In this document: positions 10,920 to 22,070 of the stretch, piece after piece
How the letters are laid out: each line of letters opens with the position of its first letter
Position numbering within the stretch: position 1 is the first letter of the stretch
Source: Papilionanthe hookeriana x Papilionanthe teres
Taxonomy: Eukaryota > Streptophyta > Magnoliopsida > Asparagales > Orchidaceae
Direction: 5' to 3'
DNA length: 64,000 nt
Assembly (NCBI GenBank): GCA_022702705.1
Contig: CM040423.1
Coordinates: 124,196,852-124,260,851 of the forward strand
Notes under the pieces: generated by a model
What the model saw: the letters and a program-made list of their open reading frames with translations, nothing else
Told to the model about the DNA's origin: nothing
The model's database searches: none
Made by a program: the position numbers and the translations under genes

Positions 10920-11680
10920 TGCTTTTAAGCAAGGTAATCCTCCCTCCAGTAGATAGGTATAGGTGAGTCCAGTTAGATAAGTAATTACAAATCCTTTGTT
11001 GGACCTCATCAAAATGGTTTTGCTTGCTTATGCCAGTGCTTAGATGGACCCCAAGGTACTTGATAGGAAGGTTGGTGCTGGAGAAACCTGTGTGATTCAG
11101 AATCTAGTGTTTTGCTTCCTGGGACACCCTTTTGGAAAAAAGGATCTGACATTTAGCTCTATTAAACTTTAGCCCAGATTGATTTTGAAACATTTGAATG
11201 CAGTTTTGAATATATTTAACAGCCTTCTTGGATGCATTGGAGAAAATCATGAGGTCATCTGCATAAATCAGATGAGAAATAATGATATTTGAACTGTGGT
11301 GAAAATTTACCAGGGGTGATGCTTGTATACTTGGTTGATCATAGAAGAGAAATAATTCATTGCAATAATAAAAAGAGTTGGGGAGAGGGGGTCCCCTTGC
11401 TTCAATCCCCTGGTAGCAGTGAAGGGTCCCCAAACTGAACCATTAACCAGAATGGAATGGGAGTTATTGTGAAGCCATCTATGGATCAGGTTGCAAAAGC
11501 TGGGGTTGAAACCTTTAGCTGCTAACACATCCAAAATGAAATCCCAATTGATTGTGTCATAAGCCTTTTGGATATCAAGCTTGTAGATTAAGTTTCCCCC
11601 TGCATTTCTTGTTGATATCCAATAACATCTCATGAGCTAACGTAATATTATCGAAATAGATCTACCTTTAATGAAGGCGG
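10920..11680 (-). pseudogene. LINE reverse transcriptase, partial (L2)
   Basis: The fragment begins in the fingers/palm region. It shows LDIQKAYDTINWDF (first catalytic Asp), TRGLKQGDPLSPTLF, and the intact YADD box in SHLIYADDLMIFS near 11245, followed by KYLGVHLS-like thumb sequence. A frameshift near 11310 separates the GLKQGDPLS block from YADD, and a stop lies near 11104. The N-terminal third of the RT (NKTAGPDG block) is absent because of the 5' truncation. Confidence 0.75.
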
Positions 11681-11707
11681 ATATATATATATATATATAT
11701 ATATATA
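11681..11707. repeat. (TA)n tract at L2 5' truncation point
   Basis: About 27 bp of TA repeats directly abut the point where L2 begins inside its RT domain. Confidence 0.9.
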
Positions 11708-11801
11708 GGATCCCATAAACTAGAAGATCCCCTCATCCAAAATAAAAGCTACAACAGAAAAAGCTAAGAAAATGGAAAGACACCTCTGTTACGTGTGTGT
11801 G
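11708..11801 (-). mobile_element. Possible LINE 3' UTR scrap
   Basis: This 93-bp segment lies between two TA tracts. On the minus strand it reads CTTAGCTTTTTCTGTTGTAG..., similar to the TTTAGCTTTTTGTTTTTG stretch of the L2 3' UTR, and it ends in the TA tract at 11681-11707 as a LINE tail would. It may be the last bases of a very short 5'-truncated LINE. The match is short and could be chance. Confidence 0.3.
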
Positions 11802-11814
11802 TATATATATATAT
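11802..11814. repeat. Short (TA)n tract at L3 5' end
   Basis: TATATATATATAT preceded by a GT run; L3 starts immediately after it. Confidence 0.8.
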
Positions 11815-12120
11815 TAGGGGGATGAGAGAAAAATGGGGATGAGAGAGAAGCTCCGGATTTGTAGGAGGGATTCTTGAAGTTTGCTACGATTTCTTCAAGT
11901 TTCTTCAGGTTTTGGATTGTTCTTCCTTTGGTGTTCTCTGATTAGGATTCAAAAGGGTCTGGATTTTCTTCCCAGGCTTGTTTTGGGTCTGGTTTTCTTC
12001 TTCCCGGGCATTTGTTTTTCAAATCCTGGATTTGGTTTTTCGGTTTCATCATTTCCTGAGTTGCTGAATTCTTGATCCCTGGTTTTCTGTCTTTGTTGTG
12101 GAGGGTCTCCTGATTTCTTG

Positions 12121-12930
12121 ATGGCTGAATTGATTAATGGCAAGGCTACTTTTCTTGAAATTGCTTGGTAAAGGAATTTCTCGACCAGCAAGATAAACTC
12201 ACTTTTCCTCAATGTTACCATGACACGGCTGCTGGGAAAGGTGATTGTCAATTCATCAAACAAGTGGGTAAAAAGGGAGGGAAACCAGCCCTTATTTTCT
12301 CCGATCGTCGAATTGATATCTTTGGTGGATGTTCATAAATTCACACTAATTGGTAAGTTTCAATATGGTCATCCAAAAATGGAAAATATTAGAAGGATCT
12401 TTGATGGGCTCGAAATTGATAGGGGCTTGGAAAGTTGGTTTATTTGATGGTAGGCATATTATGATTCATCTTTCTAAAGAAGAAGATTATGCTAATCTTT
12501 TTTCTAGAAAATTTATCTTGATGGAAGGTAGATATATGAAAATCTTGAAATGGTCCCCTAACTTTGATCCAAATCAAGAAGCCCCTATTATTCCTATTTG
12601 GTATAGGCTTCCCAATTTAAAACTTCATTTTTTCAATCATCAAGTGATTTATGCTATTGGAGACTGCTATAGGGAGACCATTAAAATTGGATATGTCCAC
12701 TTTTAATCTTTCTAGGCCTTCCTTAGCCGAATTCTTGTAGAAAGAGACATTACTCTACTCGATATTGATGAAATTTGGCTTGGCTCTCCTCATAATGGGT
12801 ATTGGCAACCTATAGTTGTGGAACAAAAGCCTACATATTGCTACCATTGTAGAATGTTTGGTCATTCTAAAGAAAGCCGTTTTAGATTGAAACCGAACTT
12901 AAACTCGTTAATTTTAAAAATATTAATTCT
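12121..12930 (+). pseudogene. LINE ORF1 pseudogene (L3)
   Basis: Pieces in different frames match ORF1 of L1 and L4: LIGKFQYGHPKME (near 12350), VGLFDGRHIMIHLSKEEDYA, ILKWSPNFDPNQEAP, then ILVERDITLLDIDEIW near 12730. The zinc knuckle at about 12836-12885 reads CYHCRMFGHSKESR, so the last Cys of CCHC has become Arg. Frameshifts near 12430 and 12700 and several stops break the frame. Confidence 0.7.
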
Positions 12931-13651
12931 TCGCTTTGGTTAAGGATGGATCTTTACCTAAAGGGTCTTTAACAATTTGGAATACGCATTCCAAAAACTA
13001 TCGGTATTATAAGTTCTCGGACTATTGATATCGTTAATGCCATCGTTTCGGTCATCAAACTTCAATACTCGTTATGGAAGTTGCTTGTTGGTTCTCTAGA
13101 TCCTTTTATTATTCGAATTCCGAGTCTACCATATTGATAGAAAGTTCTATTATGAATTCCAATATTTCGAGATTCCATCGGATTTACTCGTCGTTGTTCA
13201 ATCGAGTTGCCACTCGTTGTTCCTATTTTGCTCGTCGCTATTTCTTCTGCTGATCTGACAATGGCTTCTGATAGAGATGTTATTTCTGATATTGATATAG
13301 TAAATAAGGGTTCCACCTCTCATTCTGATATTAATTTGATTACTGATGCTCAGGGATTGGAATCAAATTTAGCCAATGAAAATTATGTTGAAGATGATAG
13401 AAATAATTACTTATCTAAAGAAGTGATACCTCCAAGCAATGCTATATCCAGCTTTTAATATTAAACCACAAGAGATTCCCGATATTCCTGCTAATATGGC
13501 TATTGTCAATAATGAACTGAATGAGGATTGGGTAGTGAAAAGAAGCAAGAAGAAAAATCGTTGATCATATTTCTGCTGAAAATATTATTCCTTCCAGTTC
13601 TACTCGCATCTTCCTTCTCTAGATTGACTAGGGGAGGAAGATCTACCCATC

Positions 13652-14335
13652 ATGCTTAATTTTCTCTGTTGGAATATTAGGGGCGTGGCAAACCTTGGCT
13701 CCCTTAATAGATTGCCGAGAATAAACGGGGTTAATAAGTGTTGGATGGTGGTTCTTCTTGAGCCAATGGTTAAATCTAATTATGACAGATTTACTAAAAA
13801 GTTCCCGGGATACAACTTTATTTACAATTCCTCCAATAAAATTTGGGTTCTTTATAGGAAAGAATTAAAGATTGATATTCGGTAGATCATTCTCGGCTCG
13901 CATGTTCATTTTGAGATTGACTCTTTTAAAGGTTATGCTTCTTTTGTCTATGCTGCTTCAAATAAAGTGGATAGAGAGGATCTCTGGTCCCATCTGATTA
14001 TGATTGGTCAAACTATCAAAGAGGGCTGGATGGTTGGAGGTGATTTCAACTGTATAGCTCATCCTAGTGAGAAGAAGGGAGGCAGAAATCCTAATCTGAA
14101 TGACTTGCTATTTTTTTCTGATTCTATTAAAAATGCTGGGCTGTTTGACATTGGTTTTGAAGGTTCTTCTTTTACTTGGAGGAGGGGTAATATTTATGAA
14201 AGATTAGATAGAGTCCTTGTTAATAAGCCATGGTTTGATTTATTTCCTGTCTCTAAAGTTCAGCACCTTGTTAGACTGGGGTCTGATCATTCTCCTCTCC
14301 TTATTAAGCTTGCTCGTTGCAAATATTGTTCATAA
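13652..14335 (+). pseudogene. LINE ORF2 endonuclease domain (L3)
   Basis: ORF2 starts at MLNFLCWNIRG (13652). The endonuclease motifs are all visible: NIRG, LLEPMV, GGDFN, SFTWRRG...RLDRVLVN and GSDHSPLL with the catalytic His. One stop lies at 13883-13885, after which the frame continues to GSDHSPLL and stops at 14335. Apart from that stop the domain is well kept, much better than the region between it and the RT. Confidence 0.75.
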
Positions 14336-14689
14336 AACCCGCTTCGGATATTTGAATGTATGGTCTTCTCATCCTAATTGCAGTGCAGATTATCGAGTCT
14401 AATCGGAATATTCCTATGGATTTCTTAAATGCTAATCCTCTAATTCAGCTTTGGCGAGTGCTCGGAAAAAGCTTTCTAAGGCTTTAACTAAATGGAATTG
14501 GAGTGATTTTGGCAATATTAATTCCAATATAAAAGTTATTCGAAGAATTAGTTTCCAAAGCTCGAACAAGTCGTTGAAAATGGCTCTCGTTCGATCATGA
14601 CTTATTCATTGCCAATGGAAAATTAAATACCGCCATTCTTCGGAGGAACCTGTTTCTCCAACAAAAAGCTTCGACCAACCATTTTCTTC
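14336..14689 (+). pseudogene. LINE ORF2 linker between endonuclease and RT (L3)
   Basis: This has the expected length for the linker. It holds fragments such as KKLSKALTKWNW (near 14470) and, at its end, FLQQKAS...NHFLHGDRNSRFFHV-like sequence in shifting frames. No intact frame. Confidence 0.5.
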
Positions 14690-15960
14690 ATGGAGATAGA
14701 AATTCTAGATTTTTTCATGTCTGTAATTAAATATAGAAGATCTATTAATTCTATCTTAAAGATTAATTCTTCTACTAAAGGATGGATTTATGACTCACAA
14801 GTCATTGCTGAAGATGCTGTTCTCCATTTCCAGAACTTGTTTTCTGCTCACCCAGTTACCTCTTCATCTATTTCTGTTCAGTTATTGCAAGGTAACATGT
14901 TTAAAGGTGATGCTACTCAGTTAACAAATCCTCCTACAGAAAATGAAGTTTTTTCTGTTATTAATTCTCTGGATAGCAACAAAACAGCAGGGCCTGATGG
15001 ATATTCTTCTGACTTCTATAAAAAGTTTTGGTGTATTATTAAGCATATGGTGTTGGCTGCTATCATTGCTTTCTTTCAGGGTTCTGATTTGCCTAAATAT
15101 TTTGCTTCCTCTACTATCATCCTTATCCCTAAAGATAAATTTAAAAACAAGTTGGAAGGATTTTAGGCCCATATGTATTACTTCCACCTTTTCTAAGATC
15201 ATTAGTAAGGTTCTAGTGGATAGGCTGCAACCTTATCTATTAGATTTAATCTACGAAAACCAATCTTGCATTCATTAAAGGGAGATGTATTAGTGACAAT
15301 ATTCTTCTTCCTCGGGAGTTGCTTGCGAGATATTGATAAGCCTTGTAGAGGTTCCAATATTATTCTTAAGCTAGATCTCTCCAAAGCTTTTGACTCAATC
15401 AATTGGTCTTTCATCATTGATGTACTAGCTGCTAGAGGTTTCAACTCGATTTTTGCTCTTTAATCTCTAGATGGCTGGAGAACAATTATTATAGTGTTCG
15501 ATCAATGGATGTACTTATGGTTTCTTTCAAGTCGGCGGGGAATTAAACAAGGAGATCCATTATCTCCTTATATTTTCATCTTGGCTTTTGACTACTTCTC
15601 TAAATTACTAAATCAAGTTCAGTTGGCCAATCCTTATGTCCAATATCAGCATAGATCTAACATTTTGGTTAGTCACCCGGCTTATGCGAGATGATGTAAT
15701 TGTCTTTTGCAATGGGAGTAAACAATCTATTAAATGCATTATGAGATCTCTTTCCAGTTTTGAATTCGTTTCGGAATGGAATTTAATAAAGCCAAATGTT
15801 CTTTTCTAGCTAGTTCTTTGATGAAGGCACATATAAAAAATTAGATATTGGATTATACTGGTTTTAAAGAGGCTGTTTATCCTCTTGTTTATTTGGGCTT
15901 TCCTTTATCCAAAGGAAGAAGAAGATTATGTCATTTTGATGATGTGATTACCAAAATTGG
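14690..15960 (+). pseudogene. LINE reverse transcriptase (L3), YADD disrupted
   Basis: Blocks appear in order: NKTAGPDGYSSDFYKKFW, TIILIPK, FRPICITSTFSKIISKVL, LKLDLSKAFDSINWSF (first catalytic Asp) and RRGIKQGDPLSPYIF. At the catalytic box the DNA reads tatgcgagatgatgt near 15683: one extra base splits YADD, giving YA then a shift, with DD in another frame. Additional frameshifts lie near 15160, 15270, 15460 and 15690. The enzyme cannot be made from this copy. Confidence 0.75.
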
Positions 15961-17137
15961 TTCTAAAATTCAATGCTTGGTCTAATTCTTTTCTTTCTAA
16001 TGGTGGTAGAATTACTCTTTTGAAGAGTATACTAACTTCTTTCCCTTTGTATATTCTCCAAATGGTTAATATGAAGAGAAGCTCTCAAAAACTGCTTTCA
16101 GTTATTTTCAACAAATTCTCATGGGAAGGCCAGCATAAACAAATGCATTGGAAAAACTGGGATAAATTATGTAAACCATTTGCCTGTGGTGGTCTTGGAT
16201 TTAAAAGCTTCAAACATCTTAGTTTCTCATTCTTTTGTAAACAATGGATCCATTTCAGATCAAAGTCTTCACTTTGGTCTCTATTTCTTCATGGGAAATA
16301 TTGTAGAACATCCCATCCCTCTCGAGTTCAAGCTAAATTAGGAGATTCCAAAAACTGGAAAAGACTTTTAAAAGTAAGAGAATTTGTTGAGCAGCTCTTT
16401 ATTTGGGATATTGGTGATGGTCAAGTGGATTTTTGGCTTGATAATTGGTTATTTAATGATCACCTGTATAAGCAAGGTGTTACTTTTTCTAATCAGAAAG
16501 TTTCTGATTTCGGTCTAACTCCAATTGGGATGAAGATAAGCCGAAAGTCGCCTGTTAATATTGACTTGGTGAATAAAATTAAGTCTATACCTTTACAATC
16601 TAATGTTAAGGACAGACTGATTACCAAGAATCCATCTACTCAAAGTCTCTCCAAGTTCATTTACCTTTCTAGTAATAATTGGACTGCTAATGATTGGGGC
16701 AAGAAAATATGGAATAAATACATAACTCCTTCTATGTCATTTTTACGTTGGAAGCTTTTCAGGAAGTTTTTGCCAATCGATGATATTCGAAATTAAAGGG
16801 TATTCGGGTACCTTCTATGTGTCCTTTTTGTCTCTCTAGTAAAGAATCCATTTCTCATTTATTTATCAGTTGCAATGCTATACAGGAGGTATGGAAGACT
16901 GTCCTTAATCAAAGGGGATTGTCTCATAGATATTGTTGTTGGACCAACCTTGTTGATTGCTGGCAAGATTGGAAGATGACAGCTGAATTCTATATCCCCC
17001 TAATTATATTTTGGTTCACTTGGATGGTTAGAAATGAGATTATGCATAACAATATGGTTTTTTCAGCCAAAGTTATCATAAAAAACTGCTTGAATTTTCT
17101 TCTTAAGATGACGAGCTTCCTTAAATTTAATGAATAA
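15957..17137 (+). pseudogene. LINE ORF2 C-terminal region with zf-RVT (L3)
   Basis: A long open stretch of 279 codons includes NGGRITLLKSIL, SWEGQHKQMHW, the LGDSKNW region and PSMSFLRWKLFRKFLPIDDI. After one frameshift near 16790 it continues with MCPFCLSSKESISHLFISCNAIQEVW and CWQDWKM...WFTWMVRNE. Order and Cys/His pattern match zf-RVT of L2 and L4. Confidence 0.75.
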
Positions 17138-17189
17138 GCCTTCGGTAATCAAATTCCAATTGATTATTTGGAGAACTCCTAAATACCCT

Positions 17190-17706
17190 TGGGTTAAAAT
17201 CAATACCGATGGAAGTTATATACATTCCACTCGCTGTTAATAGTTCTAATGCTTGGTATTGGGGCCTTATGCGAAACTACGAGGGGTCTTGCTTATGGGT
17301 TATCTCTGCTCCAATTTCTGCCATTAATGCATTAGAATGCGAAGCTATAGCTGTTTTACGGAGTCTAAAGATAGCTATTCCGAATCATAAAGGCCCAATT
17401 CATGTGGAGATGGATTCATTAGTTTTACTAAATATTCTTCTACATAAATCGGCTACTCCTTGGTATCTTCAAATTTGGATCAATAAAATTTCATTATTGG
17501 TATCTAATCTAACTATAGTTTGGAGTCACATCCATAGAGAGGGAAATCGACCGACTAATTGGCTTGCTTCTAGAGGCAGTTCTTCTAAGGACATTTTATG
17601 CTTTTCTTCTTTGGATCTTAATTCTTCTATTTTTAAGGAGTTTAGAATTTTATTGCATGGGGATCTGCTTTCCTTTCCTCATATCGGATGTACTAGATCT
17701 TCATGA
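17190..17706 (+). pseudogene. LINE RNase H domain (L3)
   Basis: It begins with WVKINTDGSY near 17190, then a frameshift near 17205. The rest is open to 17706 with LECEAIAV (Glu), VEMDSLV (Asp) and HREGNRPTNWLA, where the expected Asp of the last motif is Asn. This is the same plant LINE RNase H type as in L2. Confidence 0.7.
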
Positions 17707-17730
17707 TTAATATATTTTTCTTTTTCGCTA

Positions 17731-17733
<3 letters not shown>

Positions 17734-17791
<58 letters not shown>
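17734..17791. repeat. (TA)n tail of L3
   Basis: About 58 bp of TA repeats follow the L3 3' UTR and run directly into the U5 end of G2 at 17792. Confidence 0.95.
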
Positions 17792-17795
<4 letters not shown>

Positions 17796-17900
17796 TCGAT
17801 AATCGGGATTCCACTAGAGCCTCGTATTACTTGAACGATACGTATACTTGCGTTTTATATTGCGACTTTTACAATAATTAAATCTAATAAAATAATAAAA
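17792..17900 (+). mobile_element. U5 end of the G2 5' LTR
   Basis: It contains the block TACTTGAACGATACGTATAC, which recurs in the LTR ends of G1, G3 and G5 (and G4 with changes). The rest of the LTR is absent; the L3 TA tail replaces it. Confidence 0.65.
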
Positions 17901-17911
17901 GTAAACCTCGC

Positions 17912-18034
17912 ACATCAAGTTTTTGAAGTCATTTGCCAGGAATTAAATCTTCTAAAAATTGATATCAAATTCTTGTATTTTAAAGCATATTTAAAGTCGC
18001 ACCGCATCAAGTTTTTGACCGCCGTTGCCGGGGA
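17912..18034 (+). other. Duplicated primer-binding site region of G2
   Basis: Two related segments lie about 85 bp apart. At 17912-17943 is CATCAAGTTTTTGAAGTC followed by TTTGCCAGGAA. At 18005-18034 is CATCAAGTTTTTGACCGCC followed by GTTGCCGGGGA. The second closely matches the complement of a plant tRNA-Asp 3' end (TGGCGCCGTTGCCGGGGA, from memory), the primer type of Athila elements. The first is a decayed duplicate. G4 and G5 show a similar doubling. Confidence 0.6.
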
Positions 18035-18147
18035 TAAGATAAAATAAAAAGTAAAAGCAAAACAAATTTAAAAAAATAAATAAAAAGTAAAAAAACAACA
18101 AAAATATAAAAACAAAACATAAAAAAAAATATTATCTTTAAATTTTT

Positions 18148-19290
18148 ATGCGTAGTTCTGGATCAAAAGGATTACTACCTTTTGATTCTGAATTAGAAAG
18201 AACAATTAAAAGAATTAAAACAGGAAAATAAATTTCAAAACATAAAAAATGGCTAACTTACATAACAATAATCAAAATCTAATTGGCATTAATAAACAAA
18301 AAATTTATAAACCATTAAGGGAATATGCAAACCCTATAGCTAGTGAACTTCATGTTAGTATCAAATTCCAGCTGTAGATGCTAATTCTTTTGAGCTTAAA
18401 CCTTTTATTATTCAAATGGTTCAAAATAATCAATTTGGAGGAACACCTAATGAGGATCCAAATTTACACATTGCTAGTTTTTTAGAACTTTGTTCTTCCT
18501 TTAAATATAATAATGTTTCTGATGATGCAATTAGGCTTAGACTATTTCCTTTTTCCTTAAAAAATAAAGCAAAGATGTGGCTTAATTCATTAGCAACTTG
18601 TTCTATTAATACATGGGCAAATATGACACAAAAATTCCTTGCTAAATATTTTCTTCCTTCTAAAACTACTAAATTGAGAAATGTTTTACTTCATTTACGC
18701 AATTTGATGGAGAAACAATTTATGAATCTTGGGAAAGATCTAAAGCACTATTAAGAAAATGTCCTCGTCATGCTTTACCAGATTGGTTAATCATTCAAAC
18801 ATTTTATATTGGACTTATTAGATCACTTAGATCAATTATTGATGCTGCTGCTGGTGGGTCTTTAATGGCTAAGACATTTGAAGAAGCCTACACCTTAATT
18901 GAAGAAATGGCTAACAGCAATTTTCAATGGCCTTCTGAAAGGGTTGATCCTAAAAGAATGGCCAGTATTCATGATAATGAAGCCTTTTATATTTTAGCTT
19001 CACAAGTGGTTGCGATATCTAAGAAATTAAATAATTTGCTATTAATATATCACATGTGAATAATGAAAATGCTGCAAATTCTGATGATTCTCAAACAATG
19101 GAAACTTTGCAATCTATTTCTAGTAAAACTAATAATCCTTATTCTAATTATTATAATCCTGGTTGAAAAAATCATCCTAATTTTAATTGGAGTAATGGAA
19201 ATCAAACCAATCCAAATTGGAACAATCAAGGAAATTCAAACTATAGACCAACTTATCCTCCTGGTTATAACAATCAGTAGAAAAAGTTGT
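18148..19290 (+). pseudogene. gag pseudogene of G2
   Basis: It starts at MRSSGSKGLLPFDSELERTI (18148), like the N-termini of G4 and G5. A frame at 18416-18754 carries EDPNLHIASFLELCSSF, DAIRLRLFPFSL and KAKMWLNSL, typical of the retrotransposon gag domain. After a frameshift, 18865-19059 continues with KTFEEAYTLIEEMA. The C-terminal part near 19130-19280 encodes NPYSNYYNPG and Asn/Gln-rich sequence in place of a clear CCHC knuckle. Stops at about 18228, 18752, 19057 and 19165 break it. Confidence 0.75.
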
Positions 19291-19729
19291 TTGTAAAAGA
19301 ATTGATCTTGCAACTTAGCAATCAGTTACAAAGTCAAAACACTGCTATTCGTAATATTGAGAATCAGATGGGTAAAATTGCTAATTTCATTAATTACAGA
19401 CTTCAAGGAACACTGCCTAGCAATATCGAAATTAATCCTAAAGGATCTGGAAAAGAACATTAACAAGCAAAAGTTGTACAACTTAGAAGTGGAAAGGAAT
19501 TAAAAGAGAAAATACGGAATGAGATTGAAAAAGAGAAAGAAGTTGAAGAGATTGAAAGCCTAAAGATACCCTTTCTCCAAGTAAAGATCATACTGTTGTA
19601 CCTACTGAAGTGGAAGTTGAAAGACCATCACCACCTTTTCCTCAAAGACTTAAATAATAATAGCTTGATCATCAATTTTCTAAGTTCTTTGAAATTTTTA
19701 AGGAACTTACCATCAACATTCCTTTTGCT
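19291..19729 (+). pseudogene. gag-PR spacer of G2
   Basis: Charged, Lys/Glu-rich spacer with the RNIENQMGKIANF-like and LPSNIEINP blocks also present in G4 and G5 (for example 54909-55151). It ends before the YAKFMKDILSKK block. Several stops. Confidence 0.55.
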
Positions 19730-20283
19730 TAAGATTTGGATCAAATGCCAAGCTATGCAAAATTTATGAAGGATATTTTAAGTAAGAAGAGAAAATTTGA
19801 AGCTTATGAAACTGTTGCATTAAGTGAAGAACGTAGTACAATAATTTAGAACAAATTACCTCAGAAACATAAACATCCTGGAAGTTTCACTATAACATGT
19901 GCTATTGGAGAAAAATTATGTGGAAAAGCCTTATGTGATTTAGGAGCTAGTTTTAATCTCATGCCATTTTCAATCTTTCGAAGGTTAGATTTAAGAGAGA
20001 TCTCTCCTACCACTGTAACTCTTTAGTTAGCTGATCGATCGATCACTTATCCTAAGGGAGTTATAGAGGATGTTCTTGTTAAGGTAGATAAAGTTATCTT
20101 CCCTATAGATTTCATTGTTCTAGATATGGAAGAAGATAAAGAAATACCTATCATTTTAGGAAGACCTTTTCTAGCTACCGGTCGAGCTATGATTGATGTG
20201 CAAAAAGGAGAATTTACGATGAGAGTTAATGATCAAGAGATAACATTCAATGTTCTGAAATCAATGAGGTATCCTGAAATATA
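19730..20283 (+). pseudogene. Aspartic protease region of G2 (DLG type)
   Basis: Blocks are YAKFMKDILSKK, the conserved GSFTITCAIGEKLCGKALCDLGAS with the active-site Asp in LCDLGAS (DLG, as known in Athila-type proteases, rather than DTG/DSG), LADRSITYPKGVIEDVL and IPIILGRPFLATGRAMIDV. Stops near 19848 and 20026 interrupt the frame. In the family it would cut the gag-pol polyprotein. Confidence 0.75.
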
Positions 20284-21592
20284 AAAATGCTATCAGATGG
20301 ATATTTTTGATTATATGATTGAAAAGCATTACCAAGAAAGATGTAAGGTCATTTTTGATGATAAAGATAAAGAATCTATATTATATGATGAGTCATTAAA
20401 TGAAGAAAATTCATCTGAAGAAGCTCATTATATTCATGAAAATTGAGAAATTTTAGACACAACTACAAATGAGATATTATTACCCTCAATTGAAAAAGCC
20501 CCTGAACTGGAATTAAAAATGTTACCTGCACATTTAAAGTATGCATCTCTTGAAGATTCATTAACTTTACCTGTAATTATATCTTCATAATTAAGAAAAG
20601 ATCAAGAAGAAAAATTAATTAGAGTTCTAAAGAACTATAAGAAAGCTTTTGGTTGGACTATTGTAGGTATAAAAGGAATAAGCCCTTCAATCTGTATTCA
20701 TAGGATTTTAATGGAAGAAAATTGTAAACCCACTAATGAACCTCAAAGAAGATTAAATCCAATTATGAAAGAGGTTGTTAAGAAAGAGATTTTGAAATGG
20801 TTAGATGCTGGAATTATTTATCCTATTTTGAATAGCCAATGGTAAGTCCTATTCATTGTGTTCCGAAGAAAGGAGGAGTAACTGTCATTGTTAATGAAAA
20901 AAATGATTAATCCCAATAATATAAGTTATTGGATGGCGAATTTGCATTTATTATAAAAAATTAAACAACGCCACTAGAAAGGATCATTTTCCTTTACTTT
21001 TCTTGGATCAAATGTTGGATAAACTTGCTGGACACTCATATTTCTATTTTATGGATGGATATTCTGGTTATCATCAATTACCTGTTGCTCCTGAGGATCA
21101 AGAAAAAGACTACATTTACTAGTCCTTATGGAAAATTTGCCTTTAGAAGAATGTCTATCAGTTTATGTAATGCACCTGCAACTTTTTAAAGATGTTTGAT
21201 GTCAATATTGTGTGATTTGATTGATAAAGGAATTGAAGTATTCATGGATGATTTTTGTAGTTTTTGGAACTTCTTTTGAATCTTGCTTGGAAAATATAAC
21301 TAAAATTTTGAAGAGATGTGAAGAAACAAATTTAGTTCTAAACTGGGAAAAATGTCAATTTATGGTCACAGAAGGCATTGTACTTGGACATAAAGTTTCA
21401 CAAATAGGGATGAAAGTTGATCAAGAAAAAGTGAAAATTATTGCTGAACTGCAACCACCTACTACCGTTACTGATGTAAGATGTTTTTTGGGTCATGTTG
21501 GATTTTATAGGAGATATATAAAGGATTTTTCTAAAATTTCTAAACCTCTTTGCCATTTATTGGAAAAAGAAGCTAAATTTGAATTTAATTAA
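20284..21592 (+). pseudogene. Reverse transcriptase of G2
   Basis: The N-terminal linker is followed by PQRRLNPIMKEVVKKEILKWLDAGIIYPI, PIHCVPKKGGVT, the LDQMLDKLAGHSYF region, APEDQEK and FMDDF at about 21241-21255 (catalytic Asp pair), then VLGHKVSQ and FLGHVGFYRRYIKDFSKI. A stop in the TF(Q)RC block at 21187 is shared with G6. Further frameshifts lie near 20840, 20900, 21110 and 21255. The enzyme cannot be made from this copy. Confidence 0.8.
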
Positions 21593-22070
21593 AATTGTCT
21601 GAATGTGTTCAATATTCTGAAAGAAAAGTTAATCACTGCACCTATCATTGTTGCACCTAATTGGAATAAACCCTTTGAATTAATGTGTGATGCAAGTGAT
21701 TATGCAATCGGTGCTGTATTAGGACAAAAATATGAGAAGATTTTCAAAGTTATATACTATGCTAGCGAAACTCTTAATGAAACTCAAATAAATTACACTA
21801 CTACTAAAAAAGAGATGTTAGCAATAGTATATTCCTTTGATAAATTTAGACCATATCTTCTTGGAGCAAAATGTATCATACATACTGATCATTATGTTAT
21901 TAAGTATTTAATATCTAAAAAGGATGCTAAACCTAGATTGATCATATGGATTTTACTTTCGCAAGAATTTGATTTTGAAATTGTGAACAGAAGAGGGACT
22001 GACAACCAAATTTTTGATCATTTATCAAGAATCAAAAACAATAATGGAAAGATTTATGAAGAAAATATAA
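21593..22070 (+). pseudogene. RNase H of G2
   Basis: This lies within a 249-codon open stretch. Motifs are ELMCDASDYAIGAVLGQ (first Asp), INYTTTKKEMLAIVYSFDKFRPYLLG (Glu) and HTDHYVIKYL (Asp), ending with RRGTDNQIFDHLSR. The catalytic acidic residues are retained. The frame is closed upstream by a stop near 21590. Confidence 0.75.

Larger units (their letters stand above)
9009..11680 (-). mobile_element. L2: 5'-truncated LINE
   Basis: On the minus strand this copy starts inside the RT domain at AFIKGRSI-like sequence next to the (TA)n tract at 11681-11707. It runs through RT, the C-terminal zinc knuckle and RNase H to a 3' UTR and TA tail. A 5' truncation at a TA tract is the normal outcome of incomplete target-primed reverse transcription. 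Confidence 0.8.
11816..17791 (+). mobile_element. L3: near full-length, decayed LINE
   Basis: This is a plus-strand LINE of about 6 kb between TA tracts at 11802-11814 and 17734-17791. In order it carries a 5' UTR, ORF1 with DUF4283-like and decayed CCHC parts, the ORF2 endonuclease, RT, zinc knuckle, RNase H, a short 3' UTR and a TA tail. It is more diverged from L1, L2 and L4 than those are from each other. Many frameshifts show it is dead. Its TA tail abuts the U5 end of gypsy G2, so it sits in or next to that LTR. Confidence 0.8.
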
